Source: Hermatobates lingyangjiaoensis (Eukaryota; Arthropoda; Insecta; Hemiptera; Hermatobatidae). Taken from it: 64,000 nt of DNA. The translations under genes were made by a program, and so were the position numbers. Shown piece after piece: positions 48,765 to 58,565 of this stretch. Position 1 is the stretch's first letter. Each line of letters starts with the position of its first letter. The notes beneath the pieces are model-generated. The model did no database searches, was not told where the DNA came from, and saw nothing but the letters and a program-made list of their open reading frames with translations. The stretch spans positions 6,821,001-6,885,000 of the forward strand of contig JAPFBL010001617.1 of assembly GCA_026182355.1 (NCBI GenBank), written 5' to 3'.

Positions 48765-48990
48765 CTACTTTACTATAAGTAAAATATAGCGAAGATAAAA
48801 AGAATGGACCTCAAGGTTATAACAGATTTTCATCTTTTGAGGTCCCCAAAGTTCTTTTGTTTTCTTTTATTATGTCTGTATGTGTATTCGATGGGTACAT
48901 TTCCAAAAGTTTGTGAGCATACTACAGATCATGCTGTTTTTATCAAAATAGACCCTGATACGAGTATTACACTAGTAGTAACAACTATTA
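48765..48990 (+). mobile_element. Second A part in head-to-tail tandem
   Basis: Starts directly at the end of the preceding B part ('ccagattttc|tactttact') and carries the 5' repeat, 'tttgaggtccccaaagttc' and a reduced TG core. It decays after about 48960. Confidence 0.75.
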
Positions 48991-49011
48991 GGTTTTATAC
49001 TAGTAACATGA

Positions 49012-49096
49012 GAAGTTTTGATGAATAAACATCATCATAAGGGATAATATGATGAAGTTTTGATGAATAAACATCATCATAAGGGACAATATGATA
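49012..49096. repeat. 42-bp tandem duplication
   Basis: A 42-bp unit starting 'gaagttttgatgaataaac' occurs at 49012 and 49054 with one difference ('gggataat' versus 'gggacaat'). Confidence 0.95.
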
Positions 49097-49137
49097 TCGA
49101 ACAAGTACAAATGAACAGTCAGTTCAAGAAAAATTGA

Positions 49138-49975
49138 TTAGCAAAATAGAAAACTTCCTAAGTCTAAAGAATTCACTCCTTGATAATTCCTGGATTTTGA
49201 AGCTGCTTTTCGATAACATGCTTTAGAATCTAGTGAATCAGAACCAATATATGGAGGTTTTAATTTAAGAATTGTAGATTGAATACAACAATCTAACGTA
49301 ATGATAATAATTAGTGTAAGTATAGCATCTACCACAACTAAAATTATGACAACTAGAGACTGTTGTGCTATCGCCACTGTAGTGGTGATTAGTTGTCGAT
49401 AACGTTCTGAATACTGTAAATAATCAATGTTATAATAGGCAAGAATATCCATATGTCCTTGTTATTTTAAGAAGATGAACTCTTCTTGGTACTGTCTTTG
49501 AACTTATTCTCCATAATCTCCAAATTATTGAAAGATTGGTAAAGCAGGTAGATCACATTGAGTTATATAAGAAAAACGCGGCGGAATAGTACAACCGGCT
49601 CCAAACTCACAACTGTCTACTGGATATTAGAGCAAAGAAGTTGTTGAGTTCAGTATCAGAAATTACGAAGTCGCTCCACGCTCTATGTGAACTTACACAT
49701 AGTTTGAGGTATTATATCCCATTGATAAGTACTCCAAAGGAGGAGCATCTCCCACTATGTACAATATATTGCTGGTGGAATTTCTGTTTCAGTACCATAG
49801 ATGCGAACTTGTACCCAATATGGATACGATTCATGTCCTCCGATTAGTAAATTTTTACTAATTTCATCAAACCCAATGTCAGTTTTAACAGGCCTCAACA
49901 ATTAAGAATGATAGGATCCCTTGGTATTCCAGATCCTGGAGTTCATATATTCTTGGTTCATAGATACTATTTTTA
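49138..49975 (-). pseudogene. Broken reading frame resembling a membrane glycoprotein C-terminus
   Basis: The minus-strand frame 49452-49138 (104 codons) has one strong membrane segment of about 24 residues around codons 33-56 ('SLVVIILVVVDAILTLIIII'), then a Cys/Lys-containing tail. Further upstream on the same strand, short protein-like pieces appear in shifting frames: 'YPYWVQVRIYG' near 49820, 'CEFGAGCTIPPRFSY' near 49590. The pieces are separated by stops and frameshifts. Together they suggest a decayed type I membrane protein. An endogenous viral or retroelement envelope is possible, as is a host pseudogene. I recognise no family and make no firm call. Confidence 0.3.
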
Positions 49976-50554
49976 GGTGGATAGCTCAAGCAAACTTTTA
50001 ATATTCGAGTATTAGTAGTTTAGCGACAAAAAAATGTTAACTGTATTAATTAACAAATTAACTTTCCTGTGGCTCAACAGGAGCAGAACAGGATTTTTTA
50101 ATTTGGAATTAAAAAATGTTTAATCCAACTGAATTTCAATCGATTTTTAAAATGCTTCTAACATGAAACTATTGACTTCTAGTAAATATATAAACAGTCT
50201 TATTAGAGCGTTTCATTGTTTCCCCTAAATTGTTTAGTGTTATCTTTAAGTTTAAAAATATTTCATAAATGAAATTAATTTTATTTCATTAATCAACCAA
50301 TTATCAATAGTTTATTCTTTCATTTACAGTTTTCTCAGCTTTCTGGGCTTAATATACATATCACCGTTTCTAGCGAACTATAAAGGCTAATTTCTACAAT
50401 ACTGTTTTTACATTGCTATAAGAATAAGTAATTTTTTATTCTTACTGAATACGTACATCTAGTGAAATAAAAAAAATCTATTTGTTATGTGCATGTTGGT
50501 GTTAATTTGACTATGAGGGTAAAATTTTCATTTTACTCTTAATTTTCCAAAGAG
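49976..50554. other. No gene recognised
   Basis: AT-rich spacer with nothing supported. Confidence 0.5.
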
Positions 50555-50630
50555 AAACCTCATAAAACGACTTCTGGGATCTCAAAACATATAATTCCGT
50601 CAGAATTTCGAGGTCGAAAATTTGAAAACA
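50555..50630 (-). repeat. A/B family 5'-end fragment, minus strand
   Basis: 'cctcataaaacgacttctgg' then 'gatctcaaaacatataattc' and 'gaatttcgaggtcgaaaatt' are the first part of A in reverse. Confidence 0.75.
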
Positions 50631-51154
50631 CATGGTTGACCACAAATTTTGTTCTCTACAAACTTTATTCGAATTTTTTTCCCCTGTGACGTGGTCTAAG
50701 ATCTGAAAATTTCAAAAAAAATGTCAGTTTATAATTTGATAATTATTCATTCGTTTGCACTTTATTCCATTGGTGAAATGAAAGACTATAAGTTAATTAA
50801 TATTAATTGTTTCCAATTCCCACGCTTAAAAACTTTCACCTTTAGTTCTGATCTATTTGCGGAAAGTATGGTTCATTTGTTATTTGGCAATACTCTAAAG
50901 TACAAAAATGATATAACACATATGCCAGTAATTAATAATAATATCTATTATATAAAACTAAAAAGCTAAAATCTGATTCAAAGTAAATATTGGGTTGGTG
51001 TACTCTACTGTTGGAAACATATCTCGCTTTCTTTCATTGATAAACTATTCACTTCAAAAAGAATCATATCGTGAAAAATGCATTTATACACTAACAGAAA
51101 CTCAATACTTCTCAAAATAGTAAATCGTTCAATGTTCATGTATTGTAAAAAAAC

Positions 51155-51187
51155 GTATATATATATATATATATATAGATATATATA
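51155..51187. repeat. (TA)n microsatellite
   Basis: Alternating TA/TATAGA run immediately before the Penelope-like element. Confidence 0.9.
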
Positions 51188-51375
51188 ATTCTAATTCTAT
51201 CTTTTTTCGACCACAAAAAATTACAGCAAACAGCAGAGGTTATTGAGGGTTGGTCTACACAAACAACACTTCACTTACGCCAACGTTTCGATATATTTTT
51301 ATAGCATCATCAGGGCTTTACAAATAACAAGATATACGTCCGACAGATAGACACAACGAAAACAGTAGTAAATAT

Positions 51376-51815
51376 TACAAAACTGATAAAGCTCTTTATA
51401 ACAAGGCAAAGTGTACAATTGCTTTTAAAACAAGAAAGACTCTACAAAACATTATATTCTCCAGAGCAAAAACAAAAATTCCAAGAACATATTTGAGTAG
51501 TGTGGTGTACTCTGTAGAATGTAGAGATTGTCGTCAACAATATATTGGGCAAACTGGAAGGTATTTAGACAGTCGAATTAAACAACATAAAAATGATGTC
51601 AAAATTAAGAAACCCTTTGTGCGTTGGCTGATCATACCATCAGTAGTGGACACAGTTTTAAATTTGATGAAGTAAAAATAATTGATTGTGAACCAAACCA
51701 AACAAAACGTTTAACAAAAGAGATGCTTTATATTTCAAAATCAGAGAACTCATGCAATAAAAAAACAGACATTGTCAATCTTAGTAAACTTTATTGCAAT
51801 ATTATAAACGCTTAG
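51376..51815 (+). pseudogene. Penelope-like GIY-YIG endonuclease domain, frameshifted
   Basis: The frame opens inside the left terminal repeat and reads 'ALYNKAKCTIAFKTRKTLQN' and 'RAKTKIPRTYLSSVVYSVEC'. The GIY-YIG core 'CRQQYIGQTGRYLDSRIKQH' follows, with the YIG tripeptide and the downstream Arg and His preserved. GIY has become VYS. A one-base shift near 51620 moves the frame to 'LADHTISSGHSFKFDEVKII', then 'TKRLTKEMLYISKSEN', which holds the conserved Glu, and a stop at 51813-51815. In the family this domain nicks DNA for target-primed reverse transcription. The frameshift and missing RT make this copy inactive. Confidence 0.85.
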
Positions 51816-51932
51816 CTTTTTTGGACAACCTGTTATAACCTGTCGTATAACCTGTTTTATCAGTTTTGTAATATTTACTACTGTTTTCGTTGTATTTATC
51901 TGTCGGAAGTATATCTTGTTATTTGTAAAGCC

Positions 51933-51970
51933 CTGATGATGCTATAAAAATATAGCGAAACGTTGGCGTA
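51933..51970 (+). ncRNA. Hammerhead ribozyme-like core in Penelope terminal repeat
   Basis: CTGATGA (51933-51939) is followed by a 'gctata...tatagc' stem, then GAAA (51957-51960) and a short 'cg-ttgg-cg' helix ending 'ta'. This is the order of a type I hammerhead: conserved core, stem II, GAAA, minimal stem III, cleavage triplet. Hammerheads are known in Penelope terminal repeats. The opposite arm (51290-51313, minus) has the same core with one stem II mismatch. I could not confirm stem I pairing, so self-cleavage is unproven. Confidence 0.5.
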
Positions 51971-52016
51971 AGTGAAGTGTTTGTTTGTGTAGACCAACCC
52001 TCAATAACCTCTGCTG

Positions 52017-52017
<1 letters not shown>

Positions 52018-52077
<60 letters not shown>
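52018..52077. repeat. (AT)n microsatellite
   Basis: About 58 bp of alternating AT linking the Penelope-like element to the foldback element. Confidence 0.95.
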
Positions 52078-52078
<1 letters not shown>

Positions 52079-52486
52079 TAAACTAAAGTTTATTGGGACT
52101 CGGTCAGTTCTTCAGGTTGAAATTAAACTCTCATCGCCAACGTTTCGGTTTTTATTAGGCAGAAGTATAAATTTTGAAACAGAAAAACTAAGTATTACAT
52201 TACAAATTATGTTAGAAAGAAAAATAGTCTGTGGATTTCAACATTAACTGTAGTTTAAATGAGCACGTTCATTTAAAAGAACTGTTCATTTAAACTACAG
52301 TTGTTGTTGAAATCCACATACTATTTTTCTTTGTAAAATAATTTGTAATGTAATACTTAGTTTTTCTGTTTCAAAATTTATACTTCTGCCTATGTAGAAG
52401 GTTTAAACCGAAACGTTGACAATGAGAGTTTAATTTGAACCTGAAGAACTGACCGAGTCCCGATAAACTTTAGTTTTGTTTCCCGA
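52078..52486. mobile_element. Foldback element with Penelope-like ends
   Basis: Arms of about 185-200 bp (52078-52262 and 52285-52486) are inverted copies: outer ends 'ctaaactaaagtttattggg' and 'cccgataaactttagttt', inner part 'gtagtttaaatga'. Both arms hold a 'ccgaaacgttg' motif (52138-52150 minus, 52408-52418 plus) like that of the neighbouring Penelope element, after a 'ggttt...aaacc' stem on the right. No coding sequence. Probably a Penelope terminal repeat pair with the body deleted. Confidence 0.75.
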
Positions 52487-52990
52487 TACTTTTATCTATC
52501 TATATTTATATATATATTTCTATAATTAAAAAATTTAAAAACTACATAAACTAAAGTAGAGTTGATATTAATTTTAAGAAATTGATTAAGAAGAGAATTT
52601 TACTGAATAGCTATTTAGTGTGTTAGGAACACGATTTACTTAGGTAGCTTTGCGTACATTGGACACCGTGCAGCTTAGTAATGGAATGCCAGTGCTTTTC
52701 TTGTGTCGCTGGGCGGAAATCGACAAGAGTATTGCACAAAGTGAGGGAGTCAGTTGGACCGTTAGCTTCATTGCAGATAGGCATAGTGGTGATTCAGCAA
52801 CTTCGATGCCATGCAGATGGCTTTAGCGGTAATTATGTCTCGTTTCCATTCTGAATGGGTTACCACAGTTCTCTTGGTAGGTTCCTGTTTGACTATGTCC
52901 TCCCATTCTTTGTCCATGGCTGCAGTACCTAGATGCAATTTACTCAATCTCTTAATTTAGTATTAATAATCTAAAAATATTTATAGTAGA
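52487..52990. other. No gene recognised
   Basis: A slightly GC-richer stretch at 52640-52940 shows stop-interrupted frames only. It lies directly beyond the Helitron 3' end. Confidence 0.4.
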
Positions 52991-54308
52991 CTAACAAACG
53001 TGCCCGTCTTTGACGGGTACTTTTTCAAAATTGGGAGATGATGCATATATTCTAATTATCATTAAAAATGATAGAATAGTAGGAAATATCATTATTAGTA
53101 CAGTGTTAAGCAAATGTCTCTGTATACACCACATTAGATGTATGTCCTCCAGGTGCTTGGATGAACAAAGTGTTCGAACCTCTGACTCTTGGGCATGGAA
53201 ACTACAGTTGACCATGTGAGAAGACATAGAGATAGATACTCGTATGTTTCCCCTTGCGATTTATTTTCCTTCATTACTAAACAGACGCTGACGGGACATT
53301 GCAATCGTTTGAATCGAAACGGATGGTGGCTCGGATATGGCAAAGTATACGTTTGTATGCAAGGTATACACACAGACCCACATTACCAAACCCAGTCATG
53401 ATGTCCTCTTCTATGGAAGATGTGCAGAGCATGAACTCAGACTTGTGTCCTGTTGCACTTTTTTGGGGCACTGAAATTGTTACTGCTACTAAATCACAGC
53501 ACGATTAGTGCTCATTACTACATATGAGCAGTAAATCCAGGAGCCTTCAGGGAGTCAAGAATTTCAGTTGGATAATGAACTGCTCCCTCATCATTATTCA
53601 CTCTCCTTACTGACTTTTAACTTCTTTCTTCGGCTTGATATAAGGTAAGAATTTGTTTGTTGATTTTTCCTGCTTGTTCATTAGTAGGGGTTGAGAATTG
53701 CTCGTTCACAAAGCAATTAATTCTGAATAGATAGTACATGTTTAACTCTGGGAAACACCTTGTCAATAAGCTCAAATACGCAATATATTCATATACGGAA
53801 ATAGAATAAAATCAACTCAAAATACCTACTTGCTACACCTGTATATTTTCAAAGTAAGCATGTCTGTGTAGTTAACCAAACAAGGCTTATAAGTTAATAA
53901 ACTTCGCTTCTGAATTGAATTTTCAATCCATTTAAAGCTTACATTTTAAGTTAGACATACACAAATGTAGTTTCAAAGTTTCAGCTTGCTATGTTTCATG
54001 GTGGGTAAGTTTACTTGTGACAAAAGTTTATTGGATTAAACGTCCATAACTTTGCTTCTATGTTGAATTTTCAATCCTTTCAGCGCCTATATTTTAAGTT
54101 AGACATCATAAATCTACTCACAAAGTTACAGTTTGATATCTCTTATGGTGGCTGAGTTTTCTTGTGACAAAATTTTGAGGACAAACCGACAGACAGACAT
54201 TTTTCTAAGGGTGGATTCGGTTTCTCTAATGTATGAAACGTAAAGATAACTTGAAATGAGTCAGTTCTAAGCAATGTACAGACAAAACGTTTCATTTATT
54301 TGTATAGA
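52991..54308 (-). mobile_element. Helitron remnant, about 1.3 kb
   Basis: On the minus strand the 3' end shows a 'cccgtc-aaa-gacggg' hairpin followed by 'cacgtttgTTAG|T', matching the end of the complete Helitron at 39.3 kb with CTAG mutated to TTAG. A candidate 5' end is A|TCTATACAAATAAATG at 54308. Helicase remains occupy 53130-53720. Between them and the 5' end lies a degenerate tandem pair of about 140-bp units (about 53900-54035 and 54040-54175, each with 'ttgaattttcaatcc' and 'attttaagttagacat'). The 3' end is firmer than the 5' end. Confidence 0.65.
53130..53720 (-). pseudogene. Helitron Pif1-type helicase, C-terminal region, broken
   Basis: Minus-strand pieces in order: 'RAILNP' and 'NEQAGKINKQILTL' (about 53700-53640), 'EGAVHYPTEILDSL' (about 53575), 'KCNRTQV' (about 53455). 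Then comes 'HHPFRFKRLQCPVSVCLVMK' with 'ENKSQGETYEYLSLCL' (53320-53220). These match the family order 'RAIL.PTN', 'HYPTEFLNSL', 'LCNGTRL', 'PF.FKRLQFPV..AF.MTINKSQGQT', the last being helicase motif V/VI. Several frameshifts and stops are present. The Rep nuclease domain is absent. In the full element this helicase unwinds DNA during rolling-circle transposition. Confidence 0.75.
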
Positions 54309-56029
54309 TAAGGGACGGTCTTCTTGATTCAGCAAGAAGTCCTCCAATCTCTGTACTGCTGCCAATCTTGGTTCTCAACAGTCATTTGAAAAATGATTTA
54401 ATAAATAATTTTAATACGCCTTCTATTGAGTTGATCTTTGGTAAGGTGTTGTATCAAAGAATTTCAGTTCAATGTTTCAAGAATCTGGCTCGTTAACGGT
54501 TTTCTCTCTGTATAGTTTATTCCATATTTTTTCCTAATTTCTGAAACTTTACTGAGTGGGGTAATCTGGACGTTAAAAGATATTGATTAACGAATCTGTA
54601 GGACTTCTAAAATTTGACTAATTTGCTAAAAAGCCCTCTGTGGCCGTAGGTAAATTATGATATTTTCTTAATAGGATAGGGAGTCTTCTGTTTGTTATGC
54701 TCTTGTCGTAATTTAAGATAGCTCTATGCTTTTGATGTAATACTTGACTATTCTATGTCAAATTTAAACTTTCCTTAATGTTTAATGATTCAATACACCG
54801 TAATACTCACTTAATAATAAACCAGTTTTATCGTATTATACACAAAATTTAAAAAATCCATCAAATTAAATCTTCAAAACAAATATAGAGCATGTCATTC
54901 TGTTGGGGTACTTGATAGAGCGCCAACTGCCTGTAACCATTGCCAGAAATATATCCAATTCAGCCCAGGCATATACGAATTAGATATGCTTTTCCACTAA
55001 TCCAGTAAAAAAAATATTCGTTTTATTCAGAAAGAACAATCCAGTTGCAGGGCATTATTTAAATATAACTCCTAATATCATAGTTTCGCTAACGAGGAAA
55101 ATACTTTCTCCTTCACACTTCACGATGCTAATCACCTTTTATGTTGTCGTAACTGAATTTTTAAATAATTACTTATGTATAAAGCACAATTTAATATTCC
55201 AAAATGTGATAGGATTATTTGACAAGTAATGGTCCTCATCAGTCTCAAACGGAATGAGACTCTTTTCGAAATTAATTCGCTAGCTATATATCCCAAGATT
55301 AACATTTTCTAGTACTAATGAGAACCTAATGGTTAATTAACAAAGGTTAATTGATTGGAGAAATCAATAAATGACTGGATGAGTTATTTGAGAGTGTGCT
55401 GGCTTTCTTATCCTACGGTCTTTTGACATAAATTGCATCAGAAATATGTTTAGATTTTTTCTTCACCTGGACATGTTTTAAATTTTAAAGTGATTAGGTT
55501 ATGAATCAATTAAGTTATTTCAAATTTCAGCTAAACTGAGAACAATTTCTGATGAATTGAAAGTAATTTCTGTAATATAATTGTTAATTGAAATAATTAC
55601 GATTTAAATTAATAATACAATATAGTTTCTGTATTTTCTTGGCACTATACATAAGTAACTAAATTTTTGTTAAACTTAATGAAGGTATCGACTTTGAAAT
55701 AGAATAAACTAAAATTACTTACCAGAAATCGATCAGTTTCCCAGGGTCAAATAAAACTTTATAAAGTCGACTTTTCAGTTTTATTTAAAACCTTTTTTGT
55801 AGTTAAATAGTAAATTAATGAACTATCACATTAGAAGTGTTGTCCAAACTTATTCATTTGAACTTCTTGATTTAAATTGATTTTCAATTTAAAAATTTCA
55901 TACTTTGTAATTTTCTTCATTTTTCAGTTAAGAGTATTAACATTTCTAAAATTCTATACTTGTATATTTGCTTCTGGTGATTCTTATTTATTGACTTATT
56001 GATAGTCTTATGATTTCTTTTATGTTTCA
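54309..56029. other. No gene recognised
   Basis: AT-rich. A short Cys-containing frame near 54880-55000 ('ACNHCQKY') stands alone and matches nothing I know. Confidence 0.45.
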
Positions 56030-56125
56030 TTTATACTGTAGGGCTGTGAAAAAGTTTTGAAATAAAACCGAAACATTGGCCTTAGAAGGTTGATCTGAAT
56101 CAGAAAAACTGACTGATTTTATTCC
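56030..56125 (+). repeat. Penelope terminal-repeat fragment
   Basis: 'aataaaaccgaaacattggc' followed by 'gaatcagaaaaactgactga' resembles the 'ccgaaacgttg' region and outer end ('gaagaactgaccga') of the 52 kb foldback element. Confidence 0.5.
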
Positions 56126-56183
56126 ATATTTTCATTTATTTATTGAAAGTTATACTTAATTAAAAGAAGAAACGGAGAGTAAA

Positions 56184-56275
56184 ATAACATTCAGTCTACA
56201 CTAAACACTACACTAAAATAACACTAAATAAGTCTACACTAAAATAACACTACACTAAAAACCACTATACAAAAT
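56184..56275. repeat. Degenerate short tandem repeat
   Basis: Built from 'ctacactaaaataacact' words, repeated three to four times with variable spacing. Confidence 0.75.
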
Positions 56276-57069
56276 TGTTTTTAAATTATTTGCTTACTTA
56301 TTTATTTTATTAATTATTATTCGCTTACTTAGTTATTGCTTACTTAGTTACGTATGCTCTCAGAGGCCAACATATAAGGTTTCACATATTTTTATTTGTA
56401 AAATTTAATTAAATGATAGTTCTCTGATAATAGTCACACTCATTCATATTTAAAAACTATAACTAAGTTTTCTTTAAAGTAATGTACATAATCTTGTCAC
56501 TAATGTTTTTCACATATTTTAATGTTTCACTCTCACTCTTTTTCTCATCTTTCCCTCTTCGAAAGTGTCCATAAGTTAATGTACATCGAAAAGTTTATGA
56601 TATCATTAGTGTTCATGATGAAAATGACGTATAAAAAGAACTAAAAGCCTCATGCAGCTCATTGAAAGTAACATAATATAGACATTTTTCAGTACAGTAT
56701 TTTTGAAAATTGTTTCCAATTTTAATAATTTCAGTTTTTCGGAAAGATAATAAAAACTGAAACAAAAATTATTATAACTTTATTAATTTAGTTAATTAAT
56801 CAATTAATTGACTAACCAATCAATCAACAACAATCAATAAGAAGTGTAATAATAATTTTTTAGATAAAGTATAATTTAGTTTGAAAAATAACCTAAAATT
56901 AACGATAAAATATTTTTTCCCCTTTCTACTTACTTCTCGCTTGGTGGTGGAATCACTGAGTGTGTAACTATCGTAGGTTGGACTTCACTCACCAGTTGCC
57001 TCTCTGCGAGATTCTTCGCCTCCTGATGACGAAATGTAGAAGTGAATTACGTCTGTAATGATACATTGG

Positions 57070-57650
57070 TTATAATTTATATATATAACCAATTAGATGA
57101 AACGATTCTTCGAACTGAATAAACTAGAATTTTCAAAAGAACACACAGAAAAGAAATCACTGAACTCACTACTATATTTCGATGTCCTCATCGTCAGGAA
57201 TAGATGTGAATTGCTCCAAAGGCTGATAAAGACTGATTAATTTAATTAATTAAAATAGGACAAAAAGGTAAAAGATTAAACGTAATAGATGAAATGGAAA
57301 TATATAAACACAAAAATATTGATAACCTAATAAACGAACAAATTAAGCACCAGGTAGGCATAATATTTAAACCAATAAAAAACATGAAAAGACGACAGGA
57401 CGGACAGGACAGAGACGACTTAAAGTTTAAAAGACAAAAACAGATTAAACAAAATAAAATAAAACTGTTAGGTAGGAAATTTAGGCATATATATTGGCAC
57501 CATTGAGTTAAAATAGGTATTTATATCCATGATTTTGAAAGGTTACATTAGTCCCATTGATGATGCAGCCATTGCGACACCGGTCGGGCGACTTCAACAG
57601 CGATAGACGAGGTATGACGGTTGATAATAATATCTTATTTACTAACCTCT
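57070..57650 (+). mobile_element. Second Penelope-like remnant
   Basis: A coding tail around 57260-57400 reads 'GKRLNVIDEMEIYKHKNIDN' and 'LINEQI', the usual end of the Penelope GIY-YIG region ('..RLN.LE..EIYKHKN...LINEQ'). Upstream (57172-57198, minus) is 'cctgacgatgaggacatcga' followed by 'aat', a terminal-repeat core typical of these elements. Downstream (57556-57645, plus) is 'ttgatgatgcagccattgc' with 'gacaccggtcgg' and 'acgaggtatgacgg', matching the fragment at 6.4 kb. The rest of the ORF is deleted. Confidence 0.65.
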
Positions 57651-57829
57651 GTGGCACTAACAATATGCATATAGATAAATATTTCTTGATGAGGTAAATT
57701 TTTTTATTATTTTTTGGTAATATTGAAGGATTGAAAGGACTTGATAGTCGTGCATGTCAAAACGGATATTAGTTTCAACACACTCTTCGGTTATTTTAAT
57801 CGTAAATATCATATTAAGTTAGTCGTAAT

Positions 57830-58088
57830 GGGGAGTCAGGGTAGCTCTGTGGCAAAGTGCTCGCCTCTAGACTGGTAGGTCTGGGGATCAATACCCACTC
57901 TGGCCCTCGATTTATTAAAGTGGTGAATAAATCTCAGTACGTCGACCCTCGGAGAGGACGACCGTCGGTTCCGATCCTATACGATGTCAGGTACTCGTTA
58001 AAGATCGTCCCTCTACTCTAAACATATACTTGAATTAGACAAAGTTCAAGACTGCCTGTAGAATCAATCTTCATTATGTGGTATGAAA
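57830..58088 (+). repeat. tRNA-derived SINE, full-length copy
   Basis: The head 'agggtagctctgtggcaaag' (box A-like) and 'tggggatcaatacccac' (box B-like, spaced as in a tRNA) is followed by the body 'ctctggccctcgatttatta', 'gtcaggtactcgttaaagat' and 'gtagaatcaatcttcattat' with 'gtggtat'. RNA polymerase III promoter architecture indicates transcription from the head. No clear poly(A) tail; it ends in an 'aaaaaaaggg' stretch. Confidence 0.8.
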
Positions 58089-58521
58089 AAAAGGGCCAAT
58101 GTTCGGCCTGCAACCTAAACTACTTATTATTTTACTTTCGTTGAGGGTGGTTATAGCACTGCATCCTAAGGACTATTGTACTTCCCTCCTTCTGTACTAC
58201 AGTACCCCAGTTAGCTTCAGCGCCTCCAGGAAGCTCAACACTTTTGCTCGGTTCAACGAACCTAACCTAACCTTAGTCCCTATATATATTTGCGTCACAA
58301 AAATAAAAAAAATAAAACAGCAAATACAAATGAACATAATTCTGGTACTTTTCATCATTGACTTAGAGCAATTCAGTAGAAACACACCTTCCAAGCGTTC
58401 ACCAATTATTCTAAGAACCATAATAATTCATTTTCATTACAATTGGCAATATAGTAGCCATATTATAATGCATGAACTAATTAAATTGATTGTTTCTGAT
58501 TATTATTTCTGATAATGGGTC

Positions 58522-58562
58522 TGCTTGATGTAGAATTAAGTGTAGCCTGGTCCAGATTTTTA
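58522..58562 (+). repeat. A/B family 3'-end fragment
   Basis: 'gtagaattaagtgtagcct' followed by 'ggtccagattttt' is a diverged B terminus. Confidence 0.5.
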
Positions 58563-58565
58563 ATC

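Larger units (their letters stand above)
51231..52016 (+). mobile_element. Short Penelope-like element with inverted terminal repeats
   Basis: 51231-51388 and 51856-52016 are inverted copies of one another (about 157 bp, few differences), starting 'cagcagaggttattgagggt' and ending in its inverse. Between them lies the C-terminal part of a Penelope ORF with a GIY-YIG domain. Penelope-like elements are known to carry terminal repeats in direct or inverted orientation. Each arm contains a hammerhead-like core. The reverse transcriptase is absent, so the copy is heavily truncated. AT microsatellites flank both sides. Confidence 0.8.

Noticed and set aside
53010..53219. Plus-strand frames over 53.0-53.5 kb
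   Set aside because: Antisense shadows of the Helitron helicase remnant on the minus strand.
52991..53227. Minus frame reading to the Helitron 3' end
   Set aside because: This is the non-coding 3' tail and hairpin of the Helitron, not a separate gene.
54880..55000. Short frame with two Cys pairs resembling a zinc-binding motif
   Set aside because: Only about 35 codons, isolated, and no known zinc-finger spacing matches.
58099..58512. 137-codon plus frame directly after a SINE
   Set aside because: Antisense frame is also open over part of it and no homology is recognised; AT-rich chance ORF.
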